Shown here: one piece after another, positions 53,963 to 64,000 of the stretch
How positions within the stretch are numbered: the first letter of the stretch is position 1
Layout of the letters: each line of letters opens with the position of its first letter
From: Brassica napus
Taxonomy: Eukaryota; Streptophyta; Magnoliopsida; Brassicales; Brassicaceae
Direction: 5' to 3'
Assembly (NCBI RefSeq): GCF_020379485.1
Contig: NC_063435.1
Span: forward strand, 2,356,001-2,420,000
Length of the DNA: 64,000 bases
Notes under the pieces: generated by a model
What the model was told of the DNA's origin: nothing
Seen by the model: the letters and a program-made list of their open reading frames with translations, nothing else
Database searches by the model: none
Translations under genes and position numbers: made by a program

Positions 53963-55646
53963 CGAGTTCGTAAGGTGATCTAAAAGGTTTCTTGTGAGAG
54001 ATTAGAGAAGAAGAACTTAGTTAGGGTTCATGCATGAAGACGAAGAGAAAAAGGTTTTGGTCTTAATGAAGAGAGAAGAAGAAGAAGAAAAGTCAAAAAC
54101 ATAATGTTTCATTTCTTCCGAGGCGACGTATTATGCGCAATTATATAAACGAATTTTGAAATTAAATTCAGAAAATTAAAAAAAAAAACATTTACTTGAA
54201 AATGTGGAGATGTATTGGTCGGTTTGAAGGGTAGGGGTAGTAACTAGTAAATAATTAACTGCCTAATCTATTAAATAGTACTCCTATCAAGTTTGGTTAA
54301 TGACATTTTAATTAATCAGTCAAAAATGAAAAAACCCTTTCAAATCAAATCTCCGTTTTAATGAGATTCGTGTCGTTTGTGACAAAAATATAAAAAGAGT
54401 AACACGAGGACCAATAGTAAAATCCAAAACTCGCTAGCTGTCGAACTAAGACCAACGATGCTGTGTCTGGTGGAGACATGTGTATATGTGAACCTATGGC
54501 CGAGCGAGCTGATATTTGAATTACATAGATCCCTGTTTAACGAAACATACGTTCCTCTAAAGATAGACATGTTAGCTTCACAGGTGATCTTGATCATACA
54601 AGATGTCATATCTCAGCTACTAATCATTTTTAAAAATGCAATACACATTTTTTTGTTGATGTTACTTTTAATAGCTATTTGAAATATATGTAGTATATAA
54701 GAACAAACTTACACATATAACAGAAACGAATAAGTTTCCAGTGGCTGTTGTTCAGCCAATTAAAACGTCCCAAAAGTTTCAAAACACATATAATTCCGTC
54801 CTCCAACAGTCCAACTATAATAACATTGTAAACGCAAAAAGTAAATAAATGTAATACTTAAAACTAGCATAATTACATAGAGGTGAATGACTAGTAGGGG
54901 ATGCTAGAGATGTACATCCTAAAGCGATAGTTGTAAAGTAGTTGAGCTTATCCGATTAATATCGAATTTAAAAATGATTTAGGGAAATTAGGGTAATTAG
55001 GGAGGCAAAAATAGGGTATACACATGGATCAATGAAAAGATAGTGAGCATGTGCATGTGTTTATAATCTTTCGAATGTTTAGACAAATTTAAAAGTTTTG
55101 GACTTTATTTGGTAAGATACGATTCAATGGATCCTCTTTGTCTATTTTATAATTTATTTCACTTTCCTCCATTATTATGCTTGCGATATCTAACACACCA
55201 CCAACACACGTTCGAGAATTGCCTCGTACCTGCAAAACCATACTATTATTTCTCTTATAATTTGTTCATATCTGTAATAACCCCGAGGCCTTTGGTACTC
55301 AATTATTTCAACATATCCACTCAATTAGTGAAATTATACGAATTTAAAGGTTCTTAATTACACTTTCGATATACGGTTTAACTTTTTCTGATTTCAACTC
55401 AAAACGTTATTCATTTACTTTATGTTTTGATGAAGGGACAATACTAAAAAAATAAAAGAAATATAATTGGTTCGGTTGCAAACATATTTATCATCCACGA
55501 TAAAACTAATTAACTTCATTGCATGTGTGTGTTTTGTGTTGTTTTGCTAATAGCATTGCATGTGCGTTATTTTTGTTTAGATAAGATTTCACTGCATCCA
55601 CGTATTAATAATGGTAAAACGTAAAAATGAAAGACGGATGAGGGTT
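53963..55646. other. BBM upstream region
   Basis: A GA-rich leader or promoter tract occurs at about 54040-54095. The rest is AT-rich without a convincing gene; short frames at 54358-54682 and 55109-55357 show no family signal. Confidence 0.4.
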
Positions 55647-57864
55647 ACCTTTTTATCTTATGTGCTGAGGTCCTCTCACATATGATGAATCAAGCAATGG
55701 CTAATCGATTTTTATTGGGTATAAAGATTGCCAATCAGGCTCCTCCAGTGAATCATCTTTTGTTTGCTGATGATTCTTTATTTTTCTCTTTAGCAAATAG
55801 AAGAGCAGCTCTGAAACTTAAATCCATTTTCAAGTTGTATGAGGAAGTATCTGGTCAATCGATCAACTTGAGTAAGTCTTCTATTCTGTTTGGAAGCAAA
55901 GTTCAAGCTCATACCAAGACTCAAATGAGGAATCTACTCGGCATCCATAATGAAGGTGGTATAGGCAAATATTTGGGGCTACCAGAGCAGTTTGGAAGTA
56001 AGAAAGGCGAAATGTTTGCTTATATAATTGAGAAAGTTAAATCAGTGACTCAAAGCTGGAAACAAAAGCATTTATCTCCTGGGGGTAAAGAGGTATTATT
56101 AAAGTCTATAGCTTTGGCATTACCTATTTACTCTATGAATGTCTTTAGGTTACCAAAAGAGGTTTGTGAACTCATCAATAATCTATTGGCTAAGTTCTGG
56201 TGGGGTAAAGGAGATAGGAAAGGTATGCATTGGTACTCATGGAAGCGAGTTTGTGTTCCTAAACGTGAAGGTGGATTGGGCTTCAGAGATTTGGAAACTT
56301 TTAATCAAGCGCTTTTGGGAAAACAAGTTTGGAGAATCTTGCAACATCCTTCATGTCTTATGGCGAGAATACTAAAGGTTAGATATTTTCCGGACTGTAC
56401 CATTCTTGAAGCAGTCCAGAAGACAAAAGCTTCCTATGCGTGGAAATCAATATTATATGGAAAGGAACTAGTTACAAAAGGGATGAAGTATGTGATAGGA
56501 GATGGTTCGCATGCTAATATGTGGACGGATCCCTGGATTCCAGATCATCTTCCAAGACCTCCAAGAGCGCTAGACAACAGTAGTGTAACAGACTGTAAAG
56601 TTCGAGATTTCTTTGTAGTTGGAAGGAATGAATGGGATGTAAGCAAATTGCGTGAAGATGTAGTACATGAAGATGTGGAACGTATACTGAGACTAAAAAT
56701 CAGCCCACACGCACAACAAGATCTTATGGGGTGGCATTACAATGAAGATGGTTTGTATACAGTCAAATCAGGATATTGGCTCGCTACTCATTTGCCTCAG
56801 CAAAATCTAATACTCCCTACCTTCGGTAATGTTACTCAAAAACAAAGAATCTGGAAAACGAAAGTTCCATCCAAGATCAAACATTTTGTGTGGAAGATGT
56901 TGTCAAAAAGTTTGCCTACTGGGGAGAACCTAAAAAGAAGACATGTTACTCAACAAGCACTATGTCGTAGATGTGGACTCGAGGATGAAACAGAACACCA
57001 TTTGTTCTTTAATTGTCCTTATGCTCAATGTGTTTGGAGAGCCTCTGGTATCTCTAACATGATCATCACAAGTACAACAACTACTTTTGAGGAAAAGATT
57101 GAAGCATGTTTACAATGCTCAACTTCAGTGCGGCTATCCCATCTACAGGATTTACCATGGTGGATTCTATGGCGTTTATGGAAGAGCAGAAACCAAATGA
57201 TTTTTCAACAAAAAGGATACCATTGGCAGAATGTGATCAAGTATGCAAAGGCTGATGCAAATGAATGGAAGGAAGTCGAGATGGTGCAAGAGGAATTACC
57301 AAGACACAACATACCTATTCGTGTGCCAAGAAAACACAGATGGAAACAACCAGCTGAGAATTGGATGAAATGTAATGTAGATGGATCTTTTATAAATGAT
57401 CATACACCGAGTAATAGTGGATGGATTTTGCGAGATGCAAATGGTTGCTACAGAGGAGCTGTTCAAGCAAAAGGGAAGAGAGTGAGTACTGCATTAGAAG
57501 GAGAACTACAAGCAATCCTCATGTCAATGCAATATTGCTGGAGCAAAGGGTATAGACGTATTATTATTGAAGGAGACAGTCTAAAAGCTATACAACTTCT
57601 CAACTATCAACGTAAGCACTTTGGTCTTTACAACTGGATAAGAGATATCAAATGGTGGGAAAGAAGATTTGAAGGAGTTCTGTACCAATGGATTGGGCGA
57701 GAAGCAAATAAAGTAGCGGATAAGCTAGCTACTCACCGAAGCCTTAATGATGATTCTTATCGATTTTATTATTATGTTCCATGTTTCATAACTAATCTTC
57801 TTCATGAAGATTATGTAAACTCCTCAGTTCATTAATGATAAAGCAGACGTTATAAAAAAAAAAA
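55647..57864 (+). mobile_element. Young 5'-truncated LINE with 17-bp target site duplication
   Basis: Flanked by AAAGACGGATGAGGGTT at 55630-55646 and 57865-57881, with a poly(A) tail at about 57853-57867. The coding frame is uninterrupted over 2.15 kb and the target duplications are identical, both signs of recent insertion. It is 5'-truncated within the reverse transcriptase, so it cannot move by itself. Confidence 0.9.
55682..57835 (+). pseudogene. LINE ORF2 C-terminal part: RT end, zf-RVT, RNase H
   Basis: 717 codons from the first ATG after truncation. The reverse transcriptase is entered just before its FADD box (HLLFADDSLFF, residues about 25-35). The thumb/connector follows (GGIGKYLGLPEQFG, WWGKGDRKGMHWYSWKRVC), then the zf-RVT (about residues 390-455, CRRC, HHLFFNCPYAQCVW) and an RNase H domain (about 560-690) with Asp-Glu-Asp-Asp in NVDGSF, EGELQA, EGDSLK and EANKVADKLA. 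The endonuclease is absent. Confidence 0.88.
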
Positions 57865-57881
57865 AAAGACGGATGAGGGTT

Positions 57882-59434
57882 TAGCTATATCATGATCAGA
57901 GTTTTGTGTAAAACCATTATTACTTGTCAAAGCCAAACAAAGGAATTAGTTTTAAGCAGTGTTTTTTTCAAAAAAGGGAAATTAATGTGTTGGGGCTAAC
58001 TTATTGATGTGAGAAAAGACTTGTAGAATCCATCTGAAAACAAATGGAAACACCTGTCGATCAAGATATCTACAACTGACAAGAGCGTGTGGCCAAAAAT
58101 AATAAAACCTGTATGTAGGTAGAAAATGAGGAAGAGTGGTAAAAGAAGAGGAAAATAGTATTGAAAAATCAGATGGATGAGTTTGAGGTATTTGTCAGTA
58201 TAAATGCAACTGCTGCAGTGCTGCTGTTCTACCATTCCTCCACCCTAAACCTTTTACTTTGCACCCATTCATTGTGCATTTGCATGCACATGTTTACTAT
58301 ATATATACACATTAACAGTAGCAACATGCATGCTCATTCAGAAGTATTTTAATACTTTATTCATTTTTTGGTCTAATATACACATGTTTAGTTAAATCAA
58401 AATATCGTTTCTTGTTGATTAACATTTTAAATCAAAAGAGGTCTTGTTGATTGAAATTAGGGTTTATAGTGCTTTCATATTTAGACCTTCTATATAAGGA
58501 ATCTCTCATATATTACACAATATTTTATCTTCTGTAATGTAAAGACGAATGTGGAAATGATAAGGGTCTGCAAACGTCTGCCTTCGGCGTACGAAAACCC
58601 ATAACATTAGCACATTGCAATTGCACCAACCAGTGTCATTGTCATATTATTAATATTTATGCTCTATTTTTATATTTTTTATCAAGACAAATAAATCAAC
58701 CATTTCACTTTTCATTTTTTATACAAGAACAGCCTTTTCCCCGGTTAAAGCGGGGGAGTTCTTTTTTTTTGGATCAAATCGGGGGAGTTCTTGTGTTTCC
58801 ACTCTACATCACAACCATTCATTTTTTGCATGACTGACACATCTCATTTTCTTTTAGAATACTTTTACTTTCCGTATCTAATTTATTATATATATATCTT
58901 GGAAAAGAAAAATCCTTCTATCGTTCAGATTTTTCATAATTGACCGAATGTTAAATTGGCGTGCGCATACATAAGGCAAGGTTATGATTGGAACTCCTTT
59001 TTTTTTACAGAAAGTTGAATTCTTTATGATGAAACATAACGTTAAGGATTCACTTCTTAATATGGCATTCTTTAGTTGAATTTTGGTTTTCAGAGGAATC
59101 CTCATTTGTGACAACTAAATATAAGTCAAGAACCCAACTTAAAAAGCTTTTTTTTTTTTTTTTTGAACCCAACTTAAAAAGCTAAAAATCCTTCAAGTAG
59201 CACCATTATTATTTTCATTTAAAAACTGCAAAATATAACTATGGTTAACTCAAAAGCCCAAAAATGATTGCCTTAAGGTCAGATCCGGGTCCACTAGAGT
59301 AGCTACGGTTGGGTCTACAGTCAAGATCCGAATAATTGCCGAGGAAAGATCTTTTGTTTTCGCAAAAAAATCCCCAATACTTTTAAATTGTAAAACTAAG
59401 CCCAAAATGTTAGTTGGGGAAAAATCTCAAATTA
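57882..59434. other. AT-rich intergenic stretch
   Basis: No gene recognised. A hairpin CCCCGGTTAAAGCGGGG lies near 58740 but has no CTAG after it. An 18-bp direct repeat containing AACCCAACTTAAAAAGCT (about 59131 and 59165) brackets a T run, which looks like a tiny retroposition scar. Confidence 0.4.
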
Positions 59435-61652
59435 TCTATATTATTAAAGTTGAAGTACACATTGAGATTGTTTGGCAATATGGATAGTAGTTAAAAAAAT
59501 AGTACTGTTTGGAAACACGGATAGTAGTAAGTTAGGAAAAAAAATAATGGGCTTATGCTACTAAAAATTGGAAGTCAATTACATCCTACTATATAAAAGG
59601 GACTAAATTCAAGGCTTTTGAGACTATCCACCTCAGCCAAAATATTCTCATCTAAAAAGAATTAAAAATAAATATCATTTAGAAAATAATTAACTAACAT
59701 ACAACTTTTGATATTTCTAGAAATTTCAAATTTGTAACTGCTAATTTATTAATAGAATCATATATCTATATTGAATTATGTTATATTTTAATAGTTAGAC
59801 TTTAAGGGTAAATAAATTATTAATTTATAATATATATAATTTATAACATTATATTGTAGTTATAAATAAAGAGAAAATAACCGGGAAGGATGAAGAAGCT
59901 CATGTAAAATTATGTAATTAAAATGGTAAAATGGTGAGTATGATGAGGTGAATCTAAGAAAATTTGTTGTACAAATTATGGTGTTTTATTCGTCCACTAT
60001 AATGATTTAAAATAAAATATATATTCACATAAATAAGTCAATATTTGTTGTTTTTTTTTTGGTAAGATGTTAAGATTATTATTTTCTAAAAGGTTACACT
60101 GTTGTTTTTAAACAACTTATTACAGCAAGGAAACAAAAACAACCAACAACAACTCAAGGTAAAAAAAGCCTTAAGGAAGTCTTATACAAGAAATATAAAA
60201 AGAAGTAGAGAAGATGAGAAAGAAGAACTTACCGGGTAAGAGAGGAGACGGTCACGCATCATACGGTCGAAAGAGGCAAGGATGACTAATGAAGGTGAGG
60301 AGACATGACTGAAAGTAGAGCTTGATGACTGGAGTAGCATGTGCATCTACGTTGACGCGAGGTTGATTGATCTAGGCTGCAACAGAGTGTAGATCAGCCG
60401 GAGGAGAAATCCAAACTTCAGCAGCAAAAGGCTCCCATATCAAGCGAGAGAAAGAGCACTCAAAGAAGAGATGATGGTGAGTCTCTATTTCCAGATTACA
60501 AAGGGCGCACGTTCCTGAGACTTTTAATCCCCAACGCCTCAAACGATCCTTGGTTGGCAGTCTTCTCCGCAAAGCCAGCCATGATATAAACGCATTACGT
60601 GGAATATGTTCCTTGAACCAAATATTCTTGTGCCAATATGTATTGTTGATAGTGTTTATATTCTTTTCTGACATTAGTATCCATATTTTTTGATAAACTG
60701 ATCCAAAGAGATTAGTTTGTGGAGCTAACCAAACGAGGATTATAGTGTTTACTTTGGAAAAAGTAATAGGTTGAATGATAGATGGCGTGCGTGCCTTTTC
60801 ACATGGAAATCTGCACATATATTAAAATTATAAGTTTTGAATCATAGAGAAAATATGGTGTATATGACTGAAGTTGGTACATTCCGAAACTAAAGATGGC
60901 TGAAATTCTTCTTTGTCAAAATGCATAGATGTGAATCTTATATGAATAGAGTTCTACATTGCTTATAGCAGTGTAATAAACTCCGTGTGTAAAGGAGAAA
61001 AAATGTTATATAAGTGAAAACAAAAATTATGATTTTTTTCTTGTGCCTATAGGCTCTTCGCAATTTGAAGAAGAAAGAACATATTGTGTGAAAATCTTTG
61101 GCTCGGTCAAATTTTATCCAGTTGTTTACAAAACTGTTGTTATCTGATTCATGTAATTTTTCAGTGTTGATTTAAAAGCCCAAAAAACCTATCTATACTG
61201 ACTTTTTTATATTTTTTCTGTGATTTGAATTTAAAAAGAGATAAAACTTTCGATAAGTTATGTAAACTCAGAACAAGTATTTAGCTTTAGAAAGCATTTA
61301 CATGTTTCAAACTTATAATATATACATATATAATGTTTAAAATTATGCATATGTGTAAAATGTGTCTGAATATGTTTCTCTTCTTTAATGTGTTAATCGT
61401 ACTATATATAATATTATTTTAAAATTTCAAAAAGTTTATGTCACTATCACATACAAAAAACCATCAATAAAAAATATAATTCTCCATCTTCAACAAAAAA
61501 ATGAAAAATTATTAACATATAAATGTAAATTAAAAAAAACTAACATTGGAAAAACAAGAAGTTAATATAAAAGAAAAAAATTAACAAATAATATTATAAA
61601 TAAAATAAATTTATAAGACATAATCCGCGCGAAGCGCGGAAAAAATCTCTAG
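59435..61652 (+). mobile_element. Helitron, non-autonomous, about 2.2 kb
   Basis: The 5' end A|TCTATATTATTAAAGTTGAA is at 59435. The 3' end has a perfect hairpin CCGCGC-GAA-GCGCGG (61625-61639), then 9 bases and CTAG|T at 61649-61652. The 5' end closely resembles that of the Helitron at 29268-30529. It contains a minus-strand LINE fragment at 60372-60640 but no Rep/helicase. Confidence 0.72.
60372..60640 (-). pseudogene. LINE zf-RVT fragment inside the Helitron
   Basis: Encodes a zf-RVT segment (IWFKEHIPRNAFISWLALRR, then CALC, HHHLFFECSFS and IW), similar in layout to the LINE at 7301-8197 but not the same copy. The frame continues upstream to 60818 without recognisable LINE sequence. Either captured by the Helitron or inserted in it. 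Confidence 0.7.
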
Positions 61653-62315
61653 TTATATTAAAAAGTAATGGGTCTATGTTATTTGATATATAAAATATTA
61701 AAATCAAAACAATAATTTAAAATTGATTTATATCAAAAATTCATTCAAAAAAAAATATATATATATATTCAAAATTTGATTTTTACTAACATATTTTCTA
61801 ATAACTATTATAAAAATATTTTCAATATATATAAGAAAAATACAATACAAAGCCCAATTTTAAACACCAACTTACGTTATGGTTTTTATATTTCACATTA
61901 AATTTTAAAATATAATATATATGATTATTTATATGATTGTACGTATAAAATATTATTAATTATAAAAAAACTTATTTGATGGTACGTATAAAATACGATT
62001 AATTATATGATAACACATATTTTGTAACCTATGATGACACATATAGGATATATATAATAGTGATTAAGGGTGGGCGTTCGGGTTCGTTTTCGGGTCTTTT
62101 TGGGATTTCGTGTTCAGTTCAGATTTTTTAAGATTTGGTTCGGATTTGGATAACCAATTTAAATAGGTTTGGTTTAAATATTTGGATAGAAAATTAATAA
62201 TTATTTAAGTATTTTTGGAGTTTTGAGTATATTTTAACTATTTAAGATATTTACGTTTGATTATTTGTATATATTTTAAAAATACACCCGCACGGGCGTG
62301 CAGGTCCAAATCTAG
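61653..62315 (+). mobile_element. Second Helitron 3' end and AT-rich remnant
   Basis: The hairpin GCACG-GG-CGTGC (62290-62301), ten bases, then CTAG|T (62312-62315) forms a Helitron 3' end just 130 bp upstream of the LUC7-like ATG. The 5' end was not found and may be displaced by the neighbouring Helitron. A TTCGGGTTCGTTTTCGGGT block near 62078 is a common repeat motif. Confidence 0.55.
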
Positions 62316-62443
62316 TTTAATCTTAAGGGACTATAACTGAAAGACTGAACCCTAATTAACAAAAAATAAAAAATCGAAACACAGTAGTATCTCTCTGTCC
62401 GAAGGGAGGATCGAATCGTGACTCAAAAGAGACAAAACGAAAG

Positions 62444-63795
62444 ATGGACGCCATGCGAAAGCAGCTCGATGTGCTCATGGGAGCTAACCGAAACGGTGAC
62501 GTCACGGAGGTGAACCGCAAATACTACGACCGCGATGTCTGTCGTCTCTACCTATCTGGTCTCTGCCCTCACGAGCTCTTCCAATTAACGGTGAGTTGTA
62601 TATCCTCGACGCCTTGGGCTAATGGGTTTTCAATTAGTATCTCGAAAAATCCTAACTTTATCATCCATGATAACAAAAGGAGAGAGCTTTAGTGAAAAGA
62701 GCTTTAATTGTATATTGAATGCTTCAGAGTGTATTGGCTCACTGATTTGCTAATTTGGGTTTTTTATTGTTATTATTATCAGAAAATGGATATGGGTCCT
62801 TGCCCAAAGGTGCACTCTTTGCAGCTGAGGAAAGAGTATCCTTTTTTTTATGTGCAGTGGAACTTTATTTCTTTCATTTGTACTGTGTGGCCTTTGACTC
62901 GTTCTTAGATATAGAGAAGCAAAGGCAAAAGGTGTTGACAACTACGATAGGGAGTTGGAAGATGCGATAGACAGGCTTATTGTTGAGTGTGATAGGAAGA
63001 TTGGTAGGGCTCTTAAGCGTCTTCAGGAAGAGGATGCTAAAGCTGCCATTGCTATTTCTGTTACCGAAGTTACTCAGGTGATGATGATCTAAGTTTTAAT
63101 CTTATTGTTTAACTTAGGCTTTTCCTCATCATTTCATTTGTTTTACTGCAGTCACCTGAGATTATTGAGCTGTCAAAGCAAATCAAAGAGAAGATGAATG
63201 AAGCAGACCTGCATGGTAATATAAATATTTGTCTTTTAAGCTCCTTAATTCACTATTAAATGTTTTATCTGCTTGCTCTTCGGAAAAGCAATTGATTTAA
63301 TCTTTAAAATGGTGATGTTATATCGCAGATCTTGAAGGAAAAACGGATCAGAAGATTAGAGTACTTGAGTTAGTTGAAGAGATGAGGACTAAGAGAGCTG
63401 ACTTACAGGTCTGTGCTTAGATGCTTTGCTATTTGTTGCGTCTTGTAGTTTATTAACAGTCAAGTCCTTTGTCTTGTTTCTACACAGGCTGTGCTGCTGT
63501 TGGAGGCCTTCAACAAAGATAGGGCATCCTTGCCACAACCCATGCAGCCAGCTGCAGCATTACCTCCGCCTGATCCTCGTACTCAAGAGATGATCAATGA
63601 GAAATTAAAGAAAGCTGAAGAGTTTGGTAAGGGGATATCTTCTGATCTTATATCTCTTTCGCTATATGTGGTGATGTTGAAGTTTCTTGAAGGTAGTCTA
63701 ATATTGCGGCTTCTGTTTTTTTTTTTCATTCAGGGGAACAAGGAATGGTCGATGAGGCGCAGAAAGCACTAGAAGAGGCTGAAGCTCTTAAGAAG
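62444..63795 (+). CDS. LUC7-like U1 snRNP-associated splicing factor, 5' part
   Basis: Seven exons are visible: 62444-62590, 62783-62835, 62909-63077, 63152-63215, 63329-63408, 63488-63626 and 63734-63795, with GT-AG borders and consistent phases. The gene continues beyond the window. LUC7 proteins sit on the U1 snRNP and influence 5' splice-site choice. The start MDAMRKQLDVLMGANRNGDV and the first CCCH-type zinc finger (CRLYLSGLCPHELF, MGPCPKVH) are diagnostic. A coiled-coil region follows (DNYDRELEDAIDRLIVECDR, then EKLKKAEEFG). The second zinc finger and the RS-rich tail would lie outside. Homologous to At5g17440 as I recall it. Confidence 0.93.
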
Positions 63796-64000
63796 GTTTG
63801 TTTTCTTTCTTAAATTAGTTTTTTTTTTTGGTTTGGCACTTATCTCAGAGATACTTCATAGGATATGGAGTTGTAAATGAAGTCTGTTGAAATAGGGATC
63901 TCTCTTTTGTCTTGTTTCGAGTACATTGCTTGAATAGTTCGGCATGTTTTTTTCTCCCTCCCTACTTCACTTGTCGTATTATATTTTTCCCCCTATTTTT

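Noticed and set aside
58735..58775. Hairpin CCCCGGTTAAAGCGGGG followed by a T run
   Set aside because: Resembles a bacterial terminator or a Helitron end, but the genome is plant and no CTAG follows; left unassigned.

Overview
The window is nuclear DNA of a flowering plant, almost certainly a Brassicaceae species. Evidence: AT-rich intergenic DNA, GT-AG introns, plant-only families, and near-identity of several proteins to Arabidopsis/Brassica ones I recall (BABY BOOM, CESA7, NCBP, LUC7-like, SAUR19-24). Orthology and At5g locus numbers are from memory, not from a search.

Region 1 (1-2.4 kb): an F-box-like gene, a possible partial relative at the left edge, and a Helitron 3' end. Region 2 (2.4-23.8 kb): 14 copies of auxin-induced SAUR genes of the SAUR19-24 type. 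Twelve are intact and two are broken. Six divergent pairs make up most of the array, and four tRNA-Trp copies (one degenerate) each lie just downstream of a SAUR. A 16-bp motif combining a PIF-type CACATG with an ARF-type TGTC recurs about 180-240 bp upstream of each ATG, once inserted elements are discounted. Part of the array is a large inverted duplication. It was later peppered by LINEs (one inside another), MITEs and a hAT-like element, and several pre-insertion sites survive in sister copies.

Region 3 (23.8-35 kb): an intact cap-binding protein gene (NCBP), a Mutator-like element with a 15-bp tandem repeat, a non-autonomous Helitron, a membrane-protein gene (At5g18130-like) and a small At5g18150-like gene that has lost its start codon. 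Region 4 (35-47 kb): an Athila-type Ty3/gypsy retrotransposon with intact gag and pol, inserted into the gag of a second, nearly identical copy. The element carries four-copy clusters of a GATCGACCGATC motif in its LTRs, in coding sequence and in the 3' internal region. It runs into a 100-N assembly gap inside the third LTR.

Region 5 (47-64 kb): the N-terminal half of CESA7, cut off by the gap and with small indels near it; a complete BABY BOOM gene with a 9-nt microexon; a young LINE; a second Helitron carrying a LINE fragment; another Helitron 3' end; and the first seven exons of a LUC7-like splicing factor. From memory, the genes left of the retrotransposon belong to At5g18010-18150 and those right of it to At5g17420-17440. 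The gap is therefore either a real rearrangement point or a scaffold misjoin.
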